64,000 nucleotides of DNA from Coix lacryma-jobi var. lacryma-jobi (GCA_009763385.1 CM019824.1:151224305-151288304), one strand, 5' to 3'; shown: positions 34,880-45,300, numbered from the stretch's first letter. Numbers and translations: made by a program. The notes: a model not told the origin generated them from the letters alone.

Positions 34880-35640
34880 AATGAAAGTACGCAACTGGGT
34901 CAGCCTACCTTGCTCAATTCTTGGGATCAACGTCAACCAACTTCAACCTCCTCATCTGGAAAGTTTGGGCACCACCGTAATGTAATTTTTTTAGCTGGCT
35001 TGCTATTCAGAATAGAATTTGGACATGTGATAGACTACAGGCACATGGATATCCAAACACACAAATCCGCCCTTTATGTCATCTACGGCCGGAATCTGGC
35101 ATCCATCTTTTCATAGACTGTAGATATACAAGACGGATTTGGGTGGAAATAGCATGTTAATAATATTTACGATATCAACTAAGTACAATTAGATTTTTTA
35201 TTGGTTATATTTTTATAATATACATATTTTATATCATAAATCTTTGTTGGTCAAAGTTAAAAAACTTTGACTCTCTAAGATTTTTAGAATGACTTATAAT
35301 TTAGAACGGAATCTTTGTTGGTCAAAGTTAAAAAACTTTGACTCTCTAAAATTTTTAGAATGACTTATAATTTAGAACGGAGAGGGTAAATGTTTTTGTA
35401 CTTTGTCCGGCCGAGTCTTTCTCTTCCTAGTTCAGTTTTGCAAAAAAATTCTCTGTTCCAGATAAGGGTTACATATCCATATGGTCAACTTGATATTAAT
35501 ATATCACAAAACCAGCACAAATTCCCTTTCCCTGATCTCAATTACAATTTTAATAATTCGGCCAAAAAGCAATGCACAAATCCAATAAAGCTCATTTCAA
35601 TTCAAACAAAAGAATCAACATTACAGTTTATACAAGACAA
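34880..35640. other. Spacer, no gene; MITE end with duplication
   Basis: AT-rich. Contains a Stowaway-like right end duplicated in tandem (next entry). Nothing else recognised. Confidence 0.6.
35240..35381. repeat. 71-bp tandem duplication of a MITE end
   Basis: Two adjacent copies, 35240-35310 and 35311-35381. Each carries a small foldback (CAAAGTTAAAAAACTTTG) and ends GACTTATAATTTAGAACGGA, a typical Stowaway-type terminus. Only one or two mismatches between copies. Confidence 0.85.
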
Positions 35641-35748
35641 GAAGGATCTTGCAATATCTTTCTGCTATCGTAGCCCCAAATATTGAATCGAGGCGGCAGA
35701 AGCAGAACAGCGTGCATGAAGGGAAGACTTTGACTTTGTCATTTTTCT

Positions 35749-37350
35749 TCAGAACTGGGTTGTGTTTGACCCGGACGGCCCGGCGTAATTGCTCCGGTGC
35801 GGCGGCCGCCGGATGGACACGAGCCCCTCCGACACGATGCTCCCGTCGTCCCACTGGCGTCCGAGTAGTCCGGTGGCCGTGACAGGGGCCTCGTCGTCGT
35901 CGCCGCGCATAGCCCGCAGCGTGCGCCGCGCCAGGTCTCGCCCCACGCCGCCGTCGCCGTCGGCCACCGGCTGCAGCGCGGCCTCGACCCCCGCGGCGCG
36001 CGCGAGGCCGCGGAACCTCATGCTGCCCCGGCTCATCCCGTACAGCGTCGAGATGCAGTACTCCTGCTCGGCGCTCCCGGGAGCCGCGGAGCCGCTGCGC
36101 ATCAGCCTGACGACGGCGGCCACGGCGCCGCCGTCCATGAGCGCGGCGCGCCCGTCGGGGCAGCCCGCGAGGTTGGCCAGGATCATGACGGCCAGCCTCC
36201 GGAGCGCGGCGGCGTCGCCGTCGCCCGCGCGGTCCCGCGCCTCCGCGGCGGCCAGCAGTGTCCGCACGGCGCCCGGCGCGCGCGCGATCTTGGACCGGTT
36301 CATCCCGGAGAGGGAGACGTGGTACAGAGCCATCCCGGCCTCGCGCCGCGCGCGGTGGCCCGCGGCGCCGGCGGCGCCCGCGAACAGGTCCAGCAGCGGC
36401 GGGACGGCGCCGAGCACGCCGATGGCGGCGCGGTTCTCGTCCTCCACGGCGAGGCTGTACATGGCGCCCGCGGCGTGGTCGCGCGCCTCCGGGTGGCCGC
36501 CGCGGAGCACGTCCACGAGCGGGGACACCGCCCCGGACCGCACGATCCGCACCTTGTTCTCGGGCTCCAGCGACAGGTTGACCACCGCGGCCGCCGCGTT
36601 GACCTGGACGTCGGCGTCGGGCGACAGCAGCATGGGGCGCAGCGCGGCGAGGAGGCGCGGCGTGCAGAGCTGCCGCCTCACCTCCTGGTTCTCCCGCGTG
36701 GCCTGCCGCAGCAGAGCCATCGCCGACGCCTGCTCCGCGGGGGTGGCGCCCTCGGTCGTCCCGAGCGCGGCCATGATCTCCTCCTCCAGAGCCTCACCCC
36801 TCTGCCTGGAGGAGCTCGGCTCCTGCGCGAAGCCATCGACGACGACGCCGGATCTCCTCACCCGAACCGAGGAGGCGACCTGCGTCTGCGGGCGCTGGTG
36901 CGCCAGCGAGCTCCGCTGCTGCTCCTGCCGCTGCGGCGGCATGAGGCGGCGCACGATGTCGTGGGCGGTGTCCGGCGACAGCGGGGCCGGGTGCGGCAGC
37001 GCGAGGCGGTCGCACCAGTTGAGGATGGCCGTGCGGAGCGCGACGTTGGGGACGAGCACGAGCGGGGACGAGGAGGAGGAGGAGGAGTTGGACTGAGAGA
37101 GGTCCGCGGCGACGGCGGGCGGGGAGAAGGCGAGCGCGGCGCAGGCCTGGATGCAGGCGCGCTCGAAGGTCTGGCCCGGCGGCGCGACGACCGGGTCCGC
37201 CATCAGCGTGCCCGAGATCGGGCAGAGGAACTCCGCCGGCGGGTCGGCCGTGAACGACGACGGCGGGGAGGGGAACCGCGCGGCGGAGGGAGCCGCCGCG
37301 GGCGGCGACAGAGGCGGCGCCCACCACGGTCGGCCTGTGCCCGTGGCCAT
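35749..37350 (-). CDS. U-box domain protein with ARM repeats (probable E3 ubiquitin ligase), intronless
   Basis: 533 residues on the minus strand from the ATG at 37350. Residues 1-37 are a Pro/Ala/Ser-rich leader. The U-box spans about 38-115 (PAEFLCPISGTLMADPVV, then GQTFERACIQ and later NVALRTAILNWC). A linker with an SRQRGEALEEEIMAAL helix follows. ARM-type repeats fill about 215-500: AAAVVNLSLEPENKVRIVRSGAVSPLV, AAGAMYSLAVEDENRAAIGVLGAVPPLL and MILANLAGCPDGRAALMDGGAVAAVV. This is the plant U-box layout, closest by memory to the PUB38-41 group. Role: recruit E2 through the U-box and substrates through ARM repeats. GC-rich throughout with no breaks, so long spurious ORFs exist on the plus strand. 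The leader ahead of the ATG is CT-rich. Confidence 0.92.
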   Translation of the reverse strand: MATGTGRPWWAPPLSPPAAAPSAARFPSPPSSFTADPPAEFLCPISGTLMADPVVAPPGQTFERACIQACAALAFSPPAVAADLSQSNSSSSSSSPLVLVPNVALRTAILNWCDRLALPHPAPLSPDTAHDIVRRLMPPQRQEQQRSSLAHQRPQTQVASSVRVRRSGVVVDGFAQEPSSSRQRGEALEEEIMAALGTTEGATPAEQASAMALLRQATRENQEVRRQLCTPRLLAALRPMLLSPDADVQVNAAAAVVNLSLEPENKVRIVRSGAVSPLVDVLRGGHPEARDHAAGAMYSLAVEDENRAAIGVLGAVPPLLDLFAGAAGAAGHRARREAGMALYHVSLSGMNRSKIARAPGAVRTLLAAAEARDRAGDGDAAALRRLAVMILANLAGCPDGRAALMDGGAVAAVVRLMRSGSAAPGSAEQEYCISTLYGMSRGSMRFRGLARAAGVEAALQPVADGDGGVGRDLARRTLRAMRGDDDEAPVTATGLLGRQWDDGSIVSEGLVSIRRPPHRSNYAGPSGSNTTQF

Positions 37351-37659
37351 GGGCGACTGGGACTGGCGAGAGAGCGTCGCCGCGGTCGCTGCTGATCTGT
37401 GTGCGTGCGTTGGTGGTTGCGATGGAGGCGTGGGTTTTTAGTGACGGCTCCTCAGAGCGGCGGGATAGCAAGCGAATTGCGCGTAGTCGCTACTGGCTAT
37501 CGCTTCTTCCCTTCCGAACGGCGGACGCGCTATTGGCAACCGGAGACTTTTTTACCGAGCCGTCCTGCCGGCTTGCTGGAATGCTGGGCCACGGATTATT
37601 AAATCATAAAATTGGTTACCAGTTTTCCTTAACGAATAATCGAATATACACATAGTTTA

Positions 37660-37880
37660 ACGGAGTACCTCCTCTATTTCTAATAGTTTACGTGTCGATC
37701 GGACTTTATTAAGTTTATATAGAAAAATATTAATAACATTTGTATTTTCAAATAAATTTATTATAATGATACTAATTATATAATATAAATATTAATATAT
37801 TTTATATAAATTTATTGAAAAATCAAGTACGTTTAGTTAATTGTTTGATGAAAAACTTATAAGAGACTAAAACAGGAATC
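37660..37880. mobile_element. Stowaway-like MITE fragment
   Basis: Begins CGGAGTACCTCCTCTATTTCTAATAG and continues as AT-rich DNA with (ATATTAAT) runs. The opposite terminus is not found. Upstream of the U-box gene. Confidence 0.4.
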
Positions 37881-38134
37881 ACATATGTTTGAAAAACAAA
37901 TATACCGCCGCAATCGCGATCGTACAAATGTGCTGTGACCTTGTAGGTTTACACGTTCCGTACACGAGTATATATCCATTATACTAGAAAAATACGTACA
38001 ATCATTCACGTTTGTTTGTCCTACGCTGCCTGTTGGAGTTTGTCCTTGTGGTTCGGGCCTAATTTTTTTTGCTTTTTAGCCTTTTTTGAAAAATATTCAC
38101 AAATAGTCCTTTGTAGGTTTGATTTCCGTTTATG

Positions 38135-38345
38135 GACCTTGACTTCGGCGCCATGACTTTTGGCGCCGAGAAAACACGTCTCGGCGCCATGACCATTGGC
38201 GCCGAGGTATTGGAAAAGCGTCGAACGTGGCGGTGAGCTGGCGCTGACATGGACGAGGGCTCGGCGCCATGGATCTTGGCGCTGAGCTTGGCGCCGTAGA
38301 TCTTGGCGCCGAGTTCATGCCCTAGATCCCGGCGCTGAGCTGTGA
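38135..38345. repeat. GGCGCC palindrome array, left arm
   Basis: Seven GGCGCC sites plus GGCGCT variants arranged as inverted pairs of the form CGGCGCC-N~10-GGCGCCG, such as at 38147-38171 and 38181-38206. The right arm has fewer units (about 39395-39535), so unit number changed after the arms formed. Confidence 0.8.
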
Positions 38346-38411
38346 ACCTTTAGATCTCGGATGTTTAATAAGAACAAGTATCATAGTTCTCTGCTATTTA
38401 CAACAAAAGTC

Positions 38412-38480
38412 AGGTGGCCCAGCCGGTTAGCGCATGCACTTGTTTTTCATCCAGGAGACCTGTGTTTGAACCACGCAAGT
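38412..38480 (+). other. tRNA-like module, left arm
   Basis: TGGCCCAGCCGG (38415-38426) fits a pol III A box and GTTTGAACC (near 38464) a decayed B box, about 35 nt apart as in tRNA genes. A conserved TTAGCGCATGCACTTG follows the A box. It faces the interior of the foldback element. Not a functional tRNA: no convincing acceptor stem. Confidence 0.5.
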
Positions 38481-38511
38481 AGTTTTGTTTTTGCAATTTA
38501 ACAATCTTTAT

Positions 38512-38891
38512 TATCTATTTTTTAATGTTTATTGAAACCCATGTCAACTTTATAATAACAATAACGTTGATTTTTTTGCAGACCTAAAAATCTGTTTTTT
38601 CTGCAAATTTCAAATATTGGTTTTTTATGATGGCCATGTCACATTTAATAATATAGGTTAATGTTCTATTAAAATCGTAAGAATTAAATATAACCTTTAT
38701 ATATCTATTTTTTAATGTTTATTGAAACCCATGTCAACTTTATAATAACAATAACGTTGATTTTTTTGCAGACCTAAAAATCTGTTTTTTCTGCAAATTT
38801 CAAATATTGATTTTTTATGATGGCCATGTCACATTTAATAATATAGGTTAATGTTCTATTAAAATCGTAAGAATTAAATATAACCTTTATA
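38512..38891. repeat. 190-bp near-perfect tandem duplication
   Basis: Copies 38512-38701 and 38702-38891 start TATCTATTTTTTAATGTTTA and end ATATAACCTTTATA. I see one mismatch (ATATTGGTT against ATATTGATT). It lies in the loop of the foldback element. Confidence 0.9.
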
Positions 38892-39239
38892 TATTATTTA
38901 TGGTATATAATTAGTATCATTAGGGACGGTGAGAGTATATTATAACTTAATTTTTATTTTACTTATATGTTGCTACAGTGAAATATCAAGCTCCGTAAAT
39001 TATAAATAACAATTAAGGAGTGAAATATCGACCTCCGTAAATAATTAACAAAAGTATTTCATTGCGGTTACATATAAGTAAAAATAAAAATTAATTTTAA
39101 AAATAAGGTTTGAATATATGCGTCTTATGTTAAAGCAAAGCATTTTGACCAACTATAATAGATTTAAGTTTTTTAAAGTGTAAAAGAAACCAACTATAAT
39201 AGATGGACGTTTTTTAAACTGCAAAAAAATTGTTGGGCT

Positions 39240-39302
39240 CAGAGCTTGAACCCAAGTCTCCTGGAGGGAAAACAAGTGCATGCGCTAACCAGTTGGACCA
39301 CC
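39240..39302 (-). other. tRNA-like module, right arm
   Basis: On the minus strand TGGTCCAACTGG (39289-39300) is an A box and GGGTTCAAGCTC (near 39246-39257) a good B box. Same TTAGCGCATGCACTTG core as the left arm; it faces inward, converging with the left copy. Confidence 0.55.
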
Positions 39303-39629
39303 AGACTTTTGTTATAAATAGCAGGGAACTACGGTACTTGTTCTTATTAAACATCCGAGATCTAAAGGTTCACATCTCAGCGCCGGGATCTAGGGCATGA
39401 GCTCGGCGCCACGCCAAGATCCATGGCGCCGAGCCCTCGTCCATGTCAGCGCCAGCTCACCGCCACGTTCAACGCTTTCCCAATACCTCGGCGCCAATGG
39501 TGTTTTCTCGGCGCCAAAAGTCATGGCGCCGAGGTCAGGGTCCATAAACGGAAATCAAACCTACAAAAGACTATTTGTGAATATTTTTCAAAAAAAGGGC
39601 TAAAAAGTAAAAAATCAGGGTGGCCCGGG

Positions 39630-40054
39630 TTGACGAGACTTGAATTCTCAGTCGCATACTCTTGCATTGCATGGAATGGAAGGAACGAACTGGTAACCGA
39701 TTCGGCGCGTAGGCAGCACGAGCACCTGGCACGGGGACGCTGACACCTAATCAATTTTTTTGTAACAATTTTGATTGACTATCAATATTGATTTAGAACA
39801 TGGAAATCATATAGGTATGTATTTGTTTTTTTAAAATAATTTCAGCACTCTCCAGTTTTATTTAGTGATTGAAGGTTGAAATTTGTTTTCCTCGCTCCAA
39901 TAATCCACTTTTTCCACGCTGGCCCTAAACAAAAATTAGGCAGGATTTACTCTCCACACTAATAAATTTGAGTTGTACTTCATCAGTCTCGAAATATAAG
40001 GTGTAATTTTGACTTGGTGTGATCTTCAAAAACACACTTAACCGCTAATTTCTC
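39630..40054. other. Spacer, nothing recognised
   Basis: AT-rich, no ORF with protein-like composition and no repeat pair found. Confidence 0.5.
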
Positions 40055-40057
40055 TTA

Positions 40058-40401
40058 AAGCATCTCCAACGGTTTTGCAAATGGGCTTTGCATTCTTGTT
40101 TTTGCAAAAAAGTCTAAAAATCTCCTATCCAACGGTTTGGCAAATTAGCTTGGTATTTTTAGCAACTTGACAAACACCGGGTGATATTTGACATATATGC
40201 CAAGCCGCGGTTCGCTTGGCAATCGCCCTCGCGTGCTACTTCCGCGAGATATTTCCCTCTCGCACGCACATTTTTTTAGTTTTGCCAAGTTTAAATGCAA
40301 AACCGTTGGAGATTGACTCTTTTTATCTTTGTCATATTAATTTGAGAGTTGGCAAATACCATATTTTGGTCAAAAAAAATACAGAACCGTTGGAGTTGCT
40401 C
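40058..40401. mobile_element. Tourist/PIF-like MITE
   Basis: Terminal AAGCATCTCCAAC pairs with inverted GAGCAACTCCAAC. Flanked by TTA on both sides. Internal inverted motif CCAACGG. About 344 bp. Confidence 0.7.
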
Positions 40402-40473
40402 TTATAATACATGATGTATGGCAACAAAAGTTTAATCAATAAAAATGTACTTACAAATACAAACCCAAGGTAA

Positions 40474-40836
40474 GAGCAACTTCATCCGTTTGCTAAAACT
40501 CACTTGGCAAATCTATAGTTTTGTCAAGTCCCAAAACCAAATGTCAAGTGAAAAAAAAGGTCTTCTCCAACAGTTTGCTATTTGAGCTTGGCAAAAGAAC
40601 TTGGCATCCTAGAATTTTTACCAAAACCATAAAATTGAGCCTCCAACAAGTTGGCAAATTGGGATACACGTGATGCCAAGCGATGGAGGACTTGGCATAG
40701 TTAGCAAGTGAAGGGGAATTTTGTCAAGCTTGCCAAATTGTCAAGTACTTTTGCCAAGTTGTTGGAGGAGTTTTTTTATGGTTTTAGCAAAAATCCTAAG
40801 ATGCCAAGTGTTTTTGCCAAACTGTTGGAGTTGCTC
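40474..40836. mobile_element. Tourist/PIF-like MITE, same family
   Basis: Ends GAGCAACTTCATCCG and inverted GAGCAACTCCAACAG. TAA duplication at 40471-40473 and 40837-40839. Rich in CTTGGCAAA/TTTGCCAAG words. 363 bp. Sits 72 bp from its relative. Confidence 0.8.
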
Positions 40837-41143
40837 TAACTATTTTTATAACATAAACTTTTCGTATTGTTGGCTAATCGCTGGTCAAAGACAACAGAGT
40901 TTGAATTTTAAAATACACACATGTCTTATACTTTGGTCTTTAGTGAGTAAATTTAAACTTTTTGTGGGGTATAAAAGCCTAATACGATATATGTGATTAT
41001 CCGAAATGCATGCAAAAGTTTGTGGTTTGACTTTGTTTTCACGTTTTGCTCTTCATAGCGAGAAACCTCGATTATTCCGCGCGAGGGCTGTGGACCCCAC
41101 GAACCCTAATAACAGTTGATTCCAGTCCTTTAATTGTATTTTA

Positions 41144-41462
41144 GGGTATCCGCAATGGTGTTCAAATCGCTAGCTATTTGGTCTCTAGGAAGAATGTTAT
41201 TGACTCTCAATGACAACTTACAAATAGCTAGCTAGATGAGACATATAAATAAATACTATTTTAATAAGGCAACTTACAAAAGTAGCACTTTTATTGGCTA
41301 TCAAGGAGAGACGCTAGCTATTTGATCTCTCTCCTCTATAGCCAATAAGAGTGCTACTTTTATATTATTTTTATACGTCATCTCGCTAGTTATTTGTAAA
41401 GTGCTATTAAAAACCAATAGAATTCCTCCTAACTAGCTATTTGACAACCATTGCGGACGCCC
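41144..41462. mobile_element. Tourist-like MITE, 319 bp
   Basis: Ends GGGTATCCGCAATGGTGTTC and inverted GGGCGTCCGCAATGGTTGTC, with TTA duplication (41141-41143, 41463-41465). The subterminal CTAGCTATTTG word is repeated on both sides. Confidence 0.85.
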
Positions 41463-41465
41463 TTA

Positions 41466-42545
41466 AGCAACAAAGTGCTTTGTGTCCTTGTCATCGCCAC
41501 GGAATTTGCTAACAGTTGCAGGCAGCTGTCGTGGAGCTCCCGAGAGAGAGAGAGAGTAATCATCCATCAATGCATCCCTAATTCCCATTCCATAATCCCT
41601 ACGACGGGTCAAACAATTCTCACAGGATAGACGAGCTTTTCCCTTTCGCCCATCTCTTTTTGGCCACACTGCACGCTGCACACTACTGTACTGTCGACGG
41701 ATCAAAAGTTATCCTAAACTTTTGTCGAAAGAAAAATCTGTCTGAGAAAATAATCAAACTTTCCAGACATGATCAAATGGTCCAGAGCATGCCAAGGCTT
41801 TGCCAAGGATTTTTGTTCAGGCAAGCAAAGCACAGCACGCACTGGAATCTGCTTTATTCCGATCAGAGGGGGGAATGACCCATCTTGGATCTTGGAAGGC
41901 AAGAAAAGAGGAATAATCCAGCCAGCACCAAAAGAAGGAATGTAGTCAGGCACTCAGCCTGCTTGTGTTGTGTTGCGTTGTGTGCTCCAGCTGCAAACTG
42001 CAATGCAGGCCGGCAACTTGTTCAGTTGTTCACAAGGTAGCAGCAGCCTGGTCCTCCTAAGCTAAACAATCTTCTGGAGCAACTCTGGCTGTTGTTTTCA
42101 TGATAACTTCCCTTGTAATTTGAGGCACACATGGTGATGACTATGACCTGCTACCTGGTGCAGCAACAGGGTTATTAGAGCTAGCCTGCTAGGTTAAGTA
42201 GCTGAACACAGCAAGAGAGTGACACGAGGTGCAGGCTTGTGTGGCATAACTGGAGCTGGAAAGAGTATTCTCAAGAGATCTCTGAACAGCTGTTCTTGGA
42301 GCAGCTACTACCAGGCCACCAGCAGCTGCCATCGTGACTTGCTCAGCAGTGACCTCACCGGCAAGCGGACGCTGGTGTCGGGTGGATCCGGTCACATGGC
42401 GCCCTATCAGCCTACGTAGGTGACCTTAGAGAGAGAGAGAGCGAGAGAATCTGTTGTTTGACCGTACCACAAATTAATTAACATGAAAAAAAGCGGCGTA
42501 GGAAGAAATCTTTGTTTGGATGGACTATTGGGTGGGTGTGTGTGT

Positions 42546-42578
<33 letters not shown>

Positions 42579-42825
42579 GCATCGGCCAATTCTGCATGAT
42601 GCCCTGACCTTTTATTTTCTAATAATGACGGATACAGTCTGCTACATGCAACTGAGAAATTAAAAAGGATCGCTGGGTCTTCAAATATTAAACTTAACTC
42701 TGTGTTGATACCTAGCTTAACTCTGTTTTTTAGGCCATGTTTGGGAGTGCTCTGTGGAGTGAAGCATATTCTTAAAGAGAATCGCTCCTCAGTTGCCAAA
42801 TGTAAAAAAAAAACAGTCCAACTTA
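41466..42825. other. Spacer, no supported gene
   Basis: About 1.36 kb. Contains a (GA)n run near 41545, a (GA)n run near 42430 and the GT/G run below. Several short frames exist, none with convincing start or protein signature. Confidence 0.5.
42535..42577 (+). repeat. (GT)n followed by a run of 32 G
   Basis: GTGTGTGT then an uninterrupted G run at 42546-42577. Such long homopolymers are slippage- and error-prone, so the length is uncertain. It could form a G-quadruplex. Confidence 0.85.
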
Positions 42826-43129
42826 GGCCCCGTTTGGCAGGGCTCCCAGAGCTGATTCTCTGCTGAATCCAGCAGGAGCTCTGTCAAACGATTTTTCAGA
42901 GAGAAGTGATTCTCTGCTGATTCCGTGAAGTGATTCTCTGAAATGAACTAAGGGGCTGAGAGCTGAAAAAAGTAGTTTTCCCTGATTCTGTGAAGTTATT
43001 CTCCATGCTGATTTTAAGAGTTTATGCTAAAGAATCAAAGAGAATCACTTTCAGCCACGGAATCACTTCTCTCTGAGAATCAGCTTCTATAGAGAATCAG
43101 AATCAGATGGAGCTCTACCAAACTGGCCC
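42826..43129. mobile_element. Tourist-like MITE, 304 bp
   Basis: GGCCCCGTTTGGCAGGGCTC at the left; the inverted right end is GGGCCAGTTTGGTAGAGCTC. TTA duplication at 42823-42825 and 43130-43132. The interior repeats GATTCTCTG/AGAGAATCA. Confidence 0.85.
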
Positions 43130-43180
43130 TTAATAATCTAACTTTTTTCAAGAATTCAAGTGAATCACTCCTCTATTTTA

Positions 43181-43477
43181 GGCCCTGTTTGGCAGAACTC
43201 CCAGAGCTGATTCTCTGTTGAATCCAGCAGGAGCTCTGTCAACCGGTTTTTCAGAGAGAAGTGATTCTCTACTGATTCTGTGAAGTGATTCTCTAAAATG
43301 AACTAAGGAGCTGGGAGCTTAAAAAAAAGTAGCTTCCCTGATTCTGTGAAGTGATTCTCCATGCTGATTTTAAGAGTTTAGGCTAAAGAATTAAAGAGAA
43401 TCACTTTCAGTCATAGAATCACTTCTCTCAGAGAATCAGCTTCTATAGAGAATCAGAATCAGATGGAGCTCTACCAT
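43181..43477. mobile_element. Second copy of the 304-bp MITE, truncated
   Basis: Starts GGCCCTGTTTGGCAGAACTC after TTA and runs about 90% identical to its neighbour until 43477. There the Pack-type element begins, so the terminal ~15 bp is missing. Confidence 0.8.
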
Positions 43478-44405
43478 GAGCATCTCCAACAACTCACTAA
43501 ATCAGCTTGGTATTCTTATAAATTTGGCAAAAACACAAAAATCTCTCTCCAACAACTCTCTAAATCAACTTTGTATTTTTCCCAATTGCCAATTGAGCCC
43601 CCTCGCGCGCGGTGCGACTGCGTATCGGCGCGCGCCCCTTCTCCCTGGCCGCCGTATCGGCGCGCGCCACTTCTCCCTAGCCGGACGCCGTCGCCGGACG
43701 CCAAGCGCTCGCAGCACGCCGGATCGGGGGACGCGGAGCCGGTGAGCTCGGTCTCCGACGCGGCCACGCCGGAGGAGGACATCGCGCTGTCCCTGATGAT
43801 GCTCTCCCGCGACACGTGGCTCTCCCGCCGCCGTACCCGTACCCATACCCCTACCGTCATCTTCGGCCACGACGAGAGCGACGCCCACTTCGGCCACGAC
43901 GAGAGCGACACCCACTTCAGCCACGACGAGAGCGCCCGCCCCGTGGTGGTCGCCGCCACCGGGCCAGCAACGTGCGCGGCGGCAGGGGCGGCTGCTGCGC
44001 GCCCCCGCTCAGCACTCCGCCGCCTCCCGCCCCGCTGCTGCAGCCATTGGCAGAATGCGAGGGCAGCGAGGAGGACTCCAAGGCGCAGCAGCCGCACGAG
44101 TGCCCCTACTGCTTCCGCGTGTTCCCGTTCGGGCAACAGCAACCGTCACATCACATCAGGCGCGGATCCTTCGAACGCGGTGGGGAGGGGGAGGGGGAGG
44201 GGGAGGGGGAGGGGAAGTGGAAGTGGAAGGGGAAGGGGAAGAAGGAACAGACAATGACAGGCGAGTCTATGTGTCATCCTCTATTTTTATCAAGTGAGAG
44301 TAGCAAGTTGTTGGAGACATCTTTTTTTCACTTGCTAAATAAAATATCAACTTGCTATAACTTAAGATATACCAAGTAAATTTTAGGGAGTTGTTGAAGA
44401 TGCTC
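43478..44405. mobile_element. Pack-type PIF/Harbinger-like element carrying a gene fragment
   Basis: The left end GAGCATCTCCAACAACTC is mirrored at the right by GAGCATCTTCAACAACTC (inverted). The ends match the MITE family at 40058 and 40474. Flanking triplets are CAT and TAT, a near match. Between AT-rich subterminal regions lies about 650 bp of GC-rich captured coding sequence. No transposase. Confidence 0.7.
43610..44262 (+). pseudogene. Captured C2H2 (ZAT-like) zinc-finger gene fragment
   Basis: ATPEEDIALSLMMLSRDTW near 43765-43820 matches the conserved LMMLSRD region of plant ZAT-type C2H2 proteins. HECPYCFRVFPFGQQQPSHH at about 44095-44155 is a C2H2 finger in which the plant QALGGH helix is degenerated. 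The two blocks are in different frames, so there is a frameshift between them. A 27-bp unit (GGCCACGACGAGAGCGAC...) is repeated three times at 43858-43935, and a (GGGGAG)n run follows at 44184-44220. Non-functional copy of a host gene. Confidence 0.7.
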
Positions 44406-45300
44406 TATAGGAGTGAGGAAGCTGGAAAAAATCTGCTTCCCCGGATTCTCGCTCACTCTCAGTCATATCTAATCACCACTCTGCTTCCTCTAAAGAATCA
44501 AGTGGAATAACTTCGTCGGAGAATCAAGAAGCAGAGCTAAAGAATCAGACAGCAAATCTCTCCCAGACAGACCCTTACCAAACAGATTCAGCTTCTTGTC
44601 CCTTGATAGTTAATTAATAAAATATTGGCCTCCTAATCAAGCATCTAATCGTGACGAGATGGATCTTAGGCTGAAGGAGAACGAGCGGTCTCTGAAGTCT
44701 GACGCTACTGTTCGGGGTCAGCGTTGAGTTATGCAAACATACATACCAACACGAGGACGCAGTTTTCTTCAGTTTAGGACGGACGACATATGATTAGTTG
44801 AGACTTTCGGTGCACCGGCTTACAGTTTGGCAGTTGTACCACACCTGTGCTGTGCTGTGCATCCTGCATATCCTATATTCAAGAATCCGGACGCTAATGT
44901 TCCTTCAGGATTGCAATGTTGTGTACAATAAATAGAGCGTCAAGGTCAAACATGTTTGTTGTTTGTGCACCCAAGAAATCATTAATGCATACAGAAGTCA
45001 TTAGGGTAGTTCAAAACAGCTAACAGAAGCCGCTTAGTATGTATGTAGTGCGCAGGATGGTTCAGGGAAGGAAAAGATGCATACAAAAATAAATTCAGGA
45101 TGCAAGACGCCTGTAGGTTTGTATTGAATCTTCAAATGCAAACGTTCAACTTGCGGATTTGTTGTGTAAATTAGTTACTAAACACTCCACCGCTGTAGAA
45201 CACTAATTTACACCACCATTGTTGTAGAACCAACGTGTAGCAACACCCAATCACTAATTGGCGCGCGTGCGCTCTCCCAGCTAGCAGCGCACGGACTAGG
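44406..45300. other. Spacer with decayed MITE sequence
   Basis: 44406-44590 is rich in AGAATCA/GATTCTC words, similar to the MITE family at 42826 and ending near CCCTTACCAAACAG, so probably MITE-derived. 44600-45300 shows nothing recognisable before the plastid junction. Confidence 0.5.

Larger units (their letters stand above)
38058..39619. mobile_element. Foldback/MULE-like element with ~400-bp inverted arms
   Basis: The left arm (38058-~38490) and right arm (~39228-39619) are inverted copies. The outer ends CCTAATTTTTTTTGC and, inverted, CCTGATTTTTTAC are followed by TTTTTAGCCTTTTTTGAAAAATATTCACAAATAG. Flanks GTGGTTCGGG (38048-38057) and GTGGCCCGGG (39620-39629) match at 8 of 10 positions, compatible with a decayed 9-10 bp duplication as in Mutator-like elements. 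Each arm carries GGCGCC-rich palindromes and a tRNA-like pol III module. No transposase ORF; the internal DNA is AT-rich and contains a 190-bp tandem duplication. Confidence 0.75.

Noticed and set aside
35789..37096. 435-aa plus-strand ORF (and several others) over the U-box gene
   Set aside because: Antisense shadow of a GC-rich gene; Ser/Arg/Ala-rich with no domain, while the minus strand encodes a clear U-box/ARM protein.
38412..38480. Foldback tRNA-like modules as real tRNA genes
   Set aside because: A and B boxes are present, but there is no matching acceptor stem or clean anticodon arm.
42189..42395. 68-aa minus-strand ORF considered as a small peptide gene
   Set aside because: Begins at GTG rather than ATG, no recognisable signal or family, no promoter.
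42546..42577. G-run as a biological G-quadruplex element
   Set aside because: Could be real, but homopolymer length is unreliable in assemblies; listed only as a repeat.
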